Positions 55,403 to 64,000 of a stretch of 64,000 nt of DNA are shown piece after piece (position 1 is the stretch's first letter; every line of letters starts with the position of its first letter). The position numbers and the translations under genes were made by a program. The notes under the pieces were generated by a model. The model ran no database searches and had not been told where the DNA came from. It worked only from the letters and a program-made list of their open reading frames with translations. This stretch comes from Psychrobacter coccoides (GTDB lineage: Bacteria; Pseudomonadota; Gammaproteobacteria; Pseudomonadales; Moraxellaceae): the NCBI RefSeq assembly GCF_017498085.1, contig NZ_JAGBKM010000005.1, forward strand, positions 90,699 to 154,698, given 5' to 3'.

Positions 55403-56539
55403 ATGCCAGCATTACGTCAAGACATCGATCCAGAAGGCTTATTAGAGTACTCAGTGGTTTATACAGACCGTGCGCTAAACCATATGTCCAAGGTTTTTCA
55501 GCAAGTCATGAATGATTTGTTGACCAACTTAAAGGCAGTCTATAATGCTGATGCGGTTGCTATTGTGCCCGGCTCTGGTACTTATGGCATGGAAGCGGTG
55601 GCACGTCAACTGGCAAACGACGAAGATTGTCTGATTATCCGTAATGGTTGGTTTAGCTATCGCTGGACGCAAATCCTAGAAAAAGGCAAGATCGCCAAGT
55701 CATCTACCGTACTGACTGCCAACCGTGCTGAAGATACGGACGCACCCAAACCATTTGCACCTGTTGATATCGATGAAGCAGTTGCCAAGATTAAAGAAAC
55801 AAAACCAGCCATAGTCTTTGCGCCGCATGTCGAAACCTCGTCTGGTATTATTTTGTCCGAAGACTATATCAAAGCGTTGGCCGAGGCTGTACATAGCGTC
55901 AATGGCCTGTTGGTTATTGATTGTATCGCTTCAGGCTGCGTTTGGTTAGACATGCAAAAGCTTGGTATTGATGTGATCATCAGTGCGCCACAAAAAGGCT
56001 GGAGCAGCACACCTGGCGCTGGCTTGGTGATGCTCAGTGAAGCAGCTGTCAAAAAAGTAGAGACGACTGAATCTGATAGCTTTAGCTTAGATTTGAAGCA
56101 GTGGCTAAACATCATGCGTGCCTTTGAAAACGGCGGTCATGCGTATCATGCGACCATGCCGACAGACAGCTTGCGTCAGTTCCGTGATACCGTTATGGAG
56201 GCCAAAGAAATTGGCTTTGATAAGCTATGTGATGCGCAGTGGGAGCTGGGCAAACGTATACGTCAGGTGCTTGCAGACAAAGGTATTGAAAGTGTTGCGG
56301 CTGAAGGGTTTGAGGCGCCAGGTGTGGTGGTGGCTTATACCGATCGTGATGACATGCACAAGGGCAGTGCTTTTGCGGAAGCGGGCATGCAGATCGCCTC
56401 TGGTGTACCGCTAAAAGTCGGTGAGCCAGAAAACTTTAAAACTTTCCGTTTGGGCTTGTTTGGCCTTGATAAGTTGACTGATATAGACGGTGCGGTACAG
56501 CGCTTTGAAAACACCCTTGAAAAGGTATTAACTAAATAA
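55403..56539 (+). CDS. Class V PLP-dependent aminotransferase (alanine-glyoxylate / serine-pyruvate type)
   Basis: The 378-residue protein has the fold-type I layout of small-molecule class V aminotransferases: VPGSGTYGMEAVARQL (PLP phosphate), VFAPHVETSSGI, LLVIDCIASGCVWLDM with the PLP-ring aspartate, and the Schiff-base Lys198 in SAPQKGWSSTPGAG. Related enzymes transaminate alanine, serine or 2-aminoethylphosphonate with glyoxylate or pyruvate. The substrate cannot be fixed from sequence. AAGGAG precedes the ATG. It stands alone. Confidence 0.85.
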   Translation: MPALRQDIDPEGLLEYSVVYTDRALNHMSKVFQQVMNDLLTNLKAVYNADAVAIVPGSGTYGMEAVARQLANDEDCLIIRNGWFSYRWTQILEKGKIAKSSTVLTANRAEDTDAPKPFAPVDIDEAVAKIKETKPAIVFAPHVETSSGIILSEDYIKALAEAVHSVNGLLVIDCIASGCVWLDMQKLGIDVIISAPQKGWSSTPGAGLVMLSEAAVKKVETTESDSFSLDLKQWLNIMRAFENGGHAYHATMPTDSLRQFRDTVMEAKEIGFDKLCDAQWELGKRIRQVLADKGIESVAAEGFEAPGVVVAYTDRDDMHKGSAFAEAGMQIASGVPLKVGEPENFKTFRLGLFGLDKLTDIDGAVQRFENTLEKVLTK

Positions 56540-56782
56540 TTAAGCCTTTTATCTATTAAGCATCAGTTAAGTAAATACTGAGTCATTATATTTATTGACT
56601 CAGTATTTTTTTGGCTATTTATTATGTTTTATTATATAATGTATTTTTATTAAACGAATTCAGATAAAATAACGACATACAATCAGCTAAATACCGACAC
56701 GTCAAGAGTGACAAGATCTCGATGTCGATTTTAAGGTGGCTGACGGTATCGATAACTTAAAAAGCAGGCTAGGTGAGACCTT

Positions 56783-57220
56783 ATGAGTATACAAATAGAC
56801 TGGCAGGCCTTTACTCCGATTTCTTTGGTAGGTGGGCTAATACTGGGTATAGCAACAGTGATATTGCTATTAGGTATTGGACGTATTGCAGGTATTAGTG
56901 GGATTTTTTCTAGTCTGCTTAAGCCTAAGCGGGTAGAGATGTGGCAAGTGTTATTTATAGTGGGTTTGATTGGCTCACCCTTGCTCTATCGTCTGGCACG
57001 ACCCTTACCTGCTATCGAGGTGAGCACCTCGTTACCTTTGCTCATCGCCGCAGGACTCTTGGTCGGCTTTGGCACACGCTTAGGCTCAGGCTGTACCAGT
57101 GGTCATGGTATCTGTGGTAATGCGCGTCTCTCCCCAAGGTCATTGGCAGCGACAGTGACTTTTATGGTTTTTGGTATTGCTACGGTCTATATCGGACGAC
57201 ATCTACTGGGGCTACTATAA
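56783..57220 (+). CDS. YeeE/YedE-family sulfur transporter, first half
   Basis: The 145-residue protein with four membrane helices carries the YeeE/YedE signature [28 protein letters not shown], with the two cysteines thought to relay thiosulfate or related sulfur through the pore. It is half the size of TsuA-type proteins. The next gene supplies the other half, as in PmpA/PmpB pairs. AGGTGAG precedes the ATG. No regulator or sulfurtransferase lies beside it. Confidence 0.85.
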   Translation: MSIQIDWQAFTPISLVGGLILGIATVILLLGIGRIAGISGIFSSLLKPKRVEMWQVLFIVGLIGSPLLYRLARPLPAIEVSTSLPLLIAAGLLVGFGTRLGSGCTSGHGICGNARLSPRSLAATVTFMVFGIATVYIGRHLLGLL

Positions 57221-57295
57221 ATATAGCGCAGCGTAGATTCTATGATCCACAAAAAAGTTTAATATGATTTATAAAAATGACAGTGAGAGGCGACA

Positions 57296-57715
57296 ATGCT
57301 AAAAAATATAATTGGATTACTAGCAGGGTTACTGTTCGGCTTGGGACTATTGATATCGGGTATGACTGACCCTGCCAAAGTACAAGGTTTCTTAGATGTG
57401 TTTGGTGCGTGGGACATATCTTTGGCACTGGTGATGGGTGGCGGTTTGGCGGTTGCCCTTGTTGGAGTGCAGCTGGCGAGGCGGCAGCAGTCCAGTTGGA
57501 TTGGAACACCGATTGACATGCCAAGCAAAACAATCATTACTAAACCGCTTATTATTGGGGCGATGCTGTTTGGTATCGGCTGGGGGTTGGTCGGTATTTG
57601 TCCAGGGCCTGGTATCGTGCTACTTGGTACCGGACATTGGCAAGCTTATGTGTTTGTACCAGCGATGATCGTGGGTATGCTGATATATCAATGGGTTGAA
57701 CCCAAGATAAGTTAA
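57296..57715 (+). CDS. YeeE/YedE-family sulfur transporter, second half
   Basis: The 139-residue partner has four hydrophobic segments with GLLFGLGLLISGMTDPAKVQGFLDVFG at the N-terminus and IGWGLVGICPGPGIVLLGTG near the C-terminus, containing the conserved cysteine. It begins 75 bp after the first half on the same strand, with GAGAGG upstream, and ends at a bidirectional terminator. Confidence 0.85.
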   Translation: MLKNIIGLLAGLLFGLGLLISGMTDPAKVQGFLDVFGAWDISLALVMGGGLAVALVGVQLARRQQSSWIGTPIDMPSKTIITKPLIIGAMLFGIGWGLVGICPGPGIVLLGTGHWQAYVFVPAMIVGMLIYQWVEPKIS

Positions 57716-57753
57716 GTTTTGCATGGTTTAAAGGTGTTGAGCATGCGCTAGAT

Positions 57754-57802
57754 AAAAGGTCAGCTTACGATGCCTACTATGGGCTGATGAGCTGACCTTT
57801 TT
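57754..57802. terminator. Bidirectional terminator
   Basis: AAAAGGTCAGCT (57754-57765) pairs with AGCTGACCTTTT (57790-57801) around a 24-nt loop, with T runs on both strands between two converging genes. Confidence 0.75.
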
Positions 57803-57816
57803 GATGGTTTGAGCCT

Positions 57817-59496
57817 TTACTCTGCTGTTGGTACAGTAGCGCTTGGGCTGACCTTGGGTGTTTCATGTGCCAATGATTTAGCGGCTTGTCGCAGCTCAAA
57901 CTTCTGCACTTTTCCGGTACTGGTCTTGGGTATTTCAGCAAAGATAATGTATTTAGGCACTTTAAAACCTGCTAAATGCTGCTTGCAATGCTTGGTGACA
58001 GTGTCACGTTGCAATGTACTGCCAGGATGAATCTCGACAAAGGCTACGGGTATCTCGCCCCATTTATCATGCGGGGCAGCCACGACAGCACAGCTTTGGA
58101 TCTCTGGCATCTTATATAGGACGTTTTCGATCTCGATACTAGAGACGTTTTCACCGCCAGAGATGATGATATCTTTGAGTCTATCCATGATTTTGATATA
58201 CCCATCAGGGTATTTTACGCCTAGATCACCAGTACGGAACCAACCATCAGCGAAAGCCTCTTCGGTGGATTTGCGGCTTTTGAGGTAGCCCTTCATGATC
58301 ATATTGCCACGTAGTGCCAGCTCGCCCATCTCCTCACCATCTGCTGCAACTGGCTCGGTTGAACCTTGTTTTAACACTTCAAAACCTGTCATCAGGTGCG
58401 ATCTCACCCCTTGGCGTGATTTTTTTTGTGCCCGCTCCGCCACATCCAGCTCATCCCACTCGGGCTGCTCAGCACACACTGTAACTGGTCCATAAACCTC
58501 GGTAAGCCCATAAACGTGCGAGATATGAAAGCCCATAGATTCCATCTGCGCCAACATCGCCTCAGATGGTGGGGCACCGGCGACCCAGCCTTTGACTTGA
58601 TGCTCGATGGCGTTTTTGTATTCTGCGTTACCTCCTGCAATCATATTATGTACGATAGGCGCTGCACAATAATGCGTGATTTTGTGTTTGGCAATCAGCT
58701 GTAAAATCAAGTCAGCATCAATCTTTCGCAGGCAGACATTGACACCGGCACGCTCGGCGATGGTCCATGGAAAGCACCAACCGTTGCAATGGAACATCGG
58801 CAAGGTCCACAGATACACTGGCTGCTTGGGCATATCCCAATCTAAAATATTGGAGACGGCATTGAGCGCCGCACCGCGATGATGGTAGACCACGCCTTTA
58901 GGGGTTCCAGTAGTGCCGGAGGTGTAGTTTAAAGAGATGGCATCCCACTCATCCAGCGGCTTTTCCCAGTTGTCTAAACGGTCTGAGCTGGCGATGAGCT
59001 CCTCATAGGTCATCTTGCCAAAACGCTCAACATCGATGGCATCGTCTGTCGCATGTATCACGATCAAATTGGGGAAGGTCTCATCGATAATCTCAGCAAG
59101 ATCAGCAAACTCGCTGTCCATGATTAAGACTTTGGCTTCAGAATGCTGTACACAAAAAGTCAAGGCATTGATATCGAGGCGAGTGTTGAGAGTACAAAGC
59201 ACACCGCCTGACATGGGTACGCCAAAAGCGCTTTCAACCATGGCAGGTGTGTTTGGGAGCATGACAGCGACAGTGTCGTTTTTATCAATCCCTAATTTGC
59301 GCAGACCATCGGATAACTGGCGACAGCGAGTATAAGTTTCATCCCAAGTCTGTGTCAGCTGGTTGTGCTCGAGATCATCATAAATAATCGCAGTTTGTTG
59401 GGGGTACACCGCAGCGCTACGGATAATAAAGTCAATAGGAGTCAATGGTTGATGGTTGGCAGGGTTTTTGCCAAGACCGGTATGAAAGTCAGTCAT
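57817..59496 (-). CDS. Acyl-CoA synthetase (AMP-forming, medium/long-chain type)
   Basis: The 559-residue adenylate-forming enzyme activates a carboxylic acid, probably a fatty acid, to its CoA ester. It has the P-loop LNYTSGTTGTPKGVVYHH (about residue 190), HVYGLTEVYGP (A5 motif), DGWFRTGDLG (A7), SGGENVSSIEIENVL (A8) and the A10 lysine in PKTSTGKVQKFELR. Overall similarity is to AlkK-like enzymes. AAAGGAC precedes the ATG. It diverges from the dienoyl-CoA reductase gene, so both may serve fatty acid breakdown. Confidence 0.88.
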   Translation of the reverse strand: MTDFHTGLGKNPANHQPLTPIDFIIRSAAVYPQQTAIIYDDLEHNQLTQTWDETYTRCRQLSDGLRKLGIDKNDTVAVMLPNTPAMVESAFGVPMSGGVLCTLNTRLDINALTFCVQHSEAKVLIMDSEFADLAEIIDETFPNLIVIHATDDAIDVERFGKMTYEELIASSDRLDNWEKPLDEWDAISLNYTSGTTGTPKGVVYHHRGAALNAVSNILDWDMPKQPVYLWTLPMFHCNGWCFPWTIAERAGVNVCLRKIDADLILQLIAKHKITHYCAAPIVHNMIAGGNAEYKNAIEHQVKGWVAGAPPSEAMLAQMESMGFHISHVYGLTEVYGPVTVCAEQPEWDELDVAERAQKKSRQGVRSHLMTGFEVLKQGSTEPVAADGEEMGELALRGNMIMKGYLKSRKSTEEAFADGWFRTGDLGVKYPDGYIKIMDRLKDIIISGGENVSSIEIENVLYKMPEIQSCAVVAAPHDKWGEIPVAFVEIHPGSTLQRDTVTKHCKQHLAGFKVPKYIIFAEIPKTSTGKVQKFELRQAAKSLAHETPKVSPSATVPTAE

Positions 59497-61968
<2,472 letters not shown>

Positions 61969-62208
61969 GGTTTTGATTTAAAGTTGTAAATTAAGATGAA
62001 TAGACGGCAGAGAGACAATCTCCTGCCGTCTGCTTGTATCTGCCTTGCTGATGGCGTACAGACTAAACTGCGACAGTATACCTTTAAGAACTCTCCTTTA
62101 AGGGAACTCTACTTGCAAGCCTAAAATTGTGTACAATTTTTTACGCCTCTCACGTCAGGGCTAGCGGTTGGATCTGTTTTTTTGCGGCTAATGGTTGTGG
62201 TTTGGATT

Positions 62209-62757
62209 TTATATTTCAGCCAATACTTGACTCAGTGGTTGTTTAAACTTCTGATATTTTTCAGGCATTTTTTTAAAAGGCTCAATGGTAAAGCTAAACG
62301 TCTCATCTCCATCAAAAACCCAATAGTTTCCTATCAGCTTGCCGTCTTCGGTTTGCAGATTATCATGCTGGACATGATTGACAGAGAATTGATTTTTCTT
62401 AGCGTCATACCAAACACCCATCGCCCGCAGTGCTTGCTCGTCGCTATAAGACAGCATTAGCTGTGGCTGAATCTGATTATCCAGTGATACCAAACTAAGC
62501 GTCTTGGTAGTAAAACCGTCTAACGCTTGCGCCCAAGTAGCGTCACTTTTAGTCATGGCAGACACGCCAGACCATTGCTCTCTAGCAAGTGCTAAATCAG
62601 CCTCTGAGCGAATAATCGCAAACAAATCCTCTTGAACGATTTCTATTTGTTGGCTTTGAGGGTGTATCGTCACTGTCGTTTTATCAGCGGCTATTATATT
62701 ATTCTCTATCCCAAAGAATGAGGTCAGCGCAAAGAAAAGAATGATGATTTGTTCCAT
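62209..62757 (-). CDS. Hypothetical exported protein
   Basis: The 182-residue protein begins with a hydrophobic segment (IIILFFALTSFFGIENNIIAADK) likely to be a signal peptide cut after AA. The mature part of about 155 residues is soluble, without cysteines, and I recognise no domain. It converges on the dienoyl-CoA reductase gene. The ribosome binding site is weak. The IS3 element sits about 55 bp upstream of its start and may have removed its native promoter. Confidence 0.65.
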   Translation of the reverse strand: MEQIIILFFALTSFFGIENNIIAADKTTVTIHPQSQQIEIVQEDLFAIIRSEADLALAREQWSGVSAMTKSDATWAQALDGFTTKTLSLVSLDNQIQPQLMLSYSDEQALRAMGVWYDAKKNQFSVNHVQHDNLQTEDGKLIGNYWVFDGDETFSFTIEPFKKMPEKYQKFKQPLSQVLAEI

Positions 62758-62853
62758 AGGTTAAGTTACCGAAGTTCAGGGTAATTGTTGATGAGCTTAG
62801 TGATTGTGCAGCTGTAAATACCCCACTCTTAACACAACATCATCGTAGAATAA

Positions 62854-63681
62854 TTAAGCCACCTGCCTGTACTCAGCAGGTGTCATATCATTAAGTGAAT
62901 CATGGGGTCTTTCAGTGTTATAAACCTTGATCCATTCCTCAGTAAGCTTACTGACTTCATTTAAATCATTGAATAAATAACAATCCAAAACCTCATTGCG
63001 GTAACTGCGATTAAACCGTTCAATATAAGCATTCTGATAAGGACAGCCAGGCTCGATATAATCAATATAGATGCCATGAGCTGATGCCCAATCAGTAAAT
63101 ATGCTGGATGTAAACTCACTGCCGTTATCCACACGAATTTGCTTAGGATAGCCATGCCACTCGGCTAGCTGGTCAAGGTAGCGAATTACTCGGAGTGAAG
63201 GCATACTGGTACCAATATCAATGCCTAATACTTCACGGTTGTAATCATCAATCACATTAAAGGTTCGAAAGCGAATATTGTTGTGCAGCTTATCGCTCAT
63301 AAAGTCCATAGACCAAGTATGACCCAATGCGTTTGGCACACTTAGCGGCTGGGGATTACGTGTTGGTAGCCGTCTTTTAGACTTACGGCGTAGGTTTAAG
63401 TTTAACGCTGTATAAACACGGTGTACTCGCTTATGATTCCATGAATAGCCAAGCTTGCGTATACGCTTAAAACACTTTGGGAAACCCCAACGATTGTGCT
63501 TGTCAGTAAGCTTGTTTAAGACATCGATAATCTCACTATCATCAGATAGTTTAGATTTATAGTAGTAAGCAGTTCGACTCATGCACACGACCTGACAGCT
63601 CAATGCAATACTGACACCATACTGCGCCTGTAATTCTTGCGCCCAGACTTTGCGCTCGGGTACAGGCGCTATAGCTTTTTT
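62854..63681 (-). CDS. IS3-family transposase OrfB (integrase domain)
   Basis: The DDE integrase shows the HTWSMDFM, RVDNGSEFTS and YIERFNRSYRNEV motifs that hold the three catalytic acidic residues. It ends in the usual NTERPHDSLNDMTPAEYR. An internal ATG at 63603 is available, but the frame is open without one up to the slippery A-AAA-AAG at 63675-63681 in orfA. Continuous translation gives the conserved linker PVPERKVWAQELQAQYGVSIALSCQVV, split here only by frame. It is therefore probably made as an OrfAB fusion by -1 frameshifting. Confidence 0.9.
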   Translation of the reverse strand, partial: KKAIAPVPERKVWAQELQAQYGVSIALSCQVVCMSRTAYYYKSKLSDDSEIIDVLNKLTDKHNRWGFPKCFKRIRKLGYSWNHKRVHRVYTALNLNLRRKSKRRLPTRNPQPLSVPNALGHTWSMDFMSDKLHNNIRFRTFNVIDDYNREVLGIDIGTSMPSLRVIRYLDQLAEWHGYPKQIRVDNGSEFTSSIFTDWASAHGIYIDYIEPGCPYQNAYIERFNRSYRNEVLDCYLFNDLNEVSKLTEEWIKVYNTERPHDSLNDMTPAEYRQVA

Positions 63682-63929
63682 ATGATATCTTCTTGCATTT
63701 GCGCTTTAAGGCTTAAATCAGCATACATCTGTTTGAGTCTACGGTTTTCTTCTTCAAGCTCTTTTAAGCGTTTGACGTCAGAGGCTTCCATACCACCATA
63801 CTTGGAACGCCATTTATAGAAAGTCGAGCTAGCAATCCCGTATTTACGACACAGCTCTTTAGCAGGTATCCCAGCTTCTGCTTCTTTTAATATCGATACG
63901 ATTTGGGTCTCAGTCATTCGTTTGCTCAT
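63669..63929 (-). CDS. IS3-family OrfA (helix-turn-helix, leucine zipper)
   Basis: The 86-residue protein has an N-terminal helix-turn-helix (TETQIVSILKEAEAGIPAKELCRKYGIASSTFYKWRSKYGG) and a leucine-zipper-like helix (RLKELEEENRRLKQMYADL). This is typical of the IS51/IS407 branch of IS3. AAGGAG precedes the ATG. Its last codons contain the A-AAA-AAG slippery heptamer. Confidence 0.92.
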   Translation of the reverse strand: MSKRMTETQIVSILKEAEAGIPAKELCRKYGIASSTFYKWRSKYGGMEASDVKRLKELEEENRRLKQMYADLSLKAQMQEDIIKKL

Positions 63930-64000
63930 ATCAAAACTCCTTATGGGTATTTTATAAGAAATTCTACGTTTGAGCTGTGTTAGTTTAGGGGATAGTTACA

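Larger units (their letters stand above)
62813..64000 (-). mobile_element. IS3-family insertion sequence
   Basis: The left end TGTAAATACCCCACTCTTAACACA (62813 onward) matches imperfectly the reverse complement of the last bases of the window, TGTAACTATCCCC...CTAACACAG. The element is thus about 1188 bp with terminal inverted repeats and appears complete. It encodes orfA and orfB joined by a frameshift. The flanking target duplication on the right falls outside the window. Confidence 0.85.

Noticed and set aside
62002..62031. AGACGGCAG/CTGCCGTCT hairpin after the dienoyl-CoA reductase, as terminator
   Set aside because: The stem is plausible but neither strand has a T run after it, so it was not annotated as Rho-independent.

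Overview
The window looks like chromosomal DNA of a gamma-proteobacterium of the family Moraxellaceae, most likely Psychrobacter. This rests on protein character and gene order (hemA diverging from a TPR gene, lolB-ispE-tRNA-Gln-prs-rplY-pth; pabC-mltG-tmk; dapA-bamC-like-purC), moderate GC content, and short AccA and DUF2058 proteins like those of Acinetobacter and Psychrobacter. Almost everything is core metabolism. There is no prophage, CRISPR array or rRNA operon.

Layout. 1-5.8 kb: 5' end of a plsB-like gene, ybaK, a CHMI-type tautomerase, a FadE-type acyl-CoA dehydrogenase, a FUSC-like membrane protein and aroE. 6.2-11.8 kb: a lipoprotein, then the pabC / mltG / tmk block, split by an inserted DpnI-DpnD cassette that recognises methylated DNA and has a small palindromic mobile-type element beside it. 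11.2-18 kb: a YaiL-like protein, a large CPA1 antiporter, a DegQ/MucD protease, and a membrane protein that is a metallophosphoesterase stripped of its metal ligands. 18.3-21.6 kb: dapA, a truncated BamC-like lipoprotein, purC, a 3-methyladenine glycosylase and a YqfO-like protein. 21.6-26.2 kb: a small lipoprotein, a strong candidate CsrB/RsmZ-type regulatory RNA, csbD, dadA, ygfZ and yjdM. 26.3-33.8 kb: the complete cytochrome bd module, cydDC diverging from cydA-cydB-cydX (cydX is only 50 codons). 33.9-45.7 kb: hemL, an Mpo1-like protein, ppx, accA, tilS, proC, yggT, thiD, tRNA-Ser, tRNA-Arg, an RDD protein and a Ca/Na antiporter. 46-55 kb: panD, pth, rplY, prs, two tRNA-Gln, ispE, lolB, a TPR protein, hemA. 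55-62.8 kb: a class V aminotransferase, a split YeeE/YedE sulfur transporter, an acyl-CoA synthetase, an FadH-like dienoyl-CoA reductase and an unknown secreted protein. 62.8-64 kb: an IS3-family insertion sequence whose right end coincides with the window end.

The most notable item is at about 22.53-22.87 kb. A perfect GacA/UvrY-type palindrome (TGTAAG-N6-CTTACA) lies upstream of a roughly 280-nt non-coding stretch. That stretch carries eight GGA motifs, several displayed as AGGA(U) loops of hairpins, and ends in a Rho-independent terminator. This is the architecture of RNAs that sequester CsrA/RsmA, and I do not know of an annotated one in this genus.

A second unexplained layer is a family of five related ~140-bp intergenic repeats with TATAGTC-like ends, at 11.8, 16.5, 42.8, 43.7 and 45.8 kb. 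They look like non-autonomous transposable elements.
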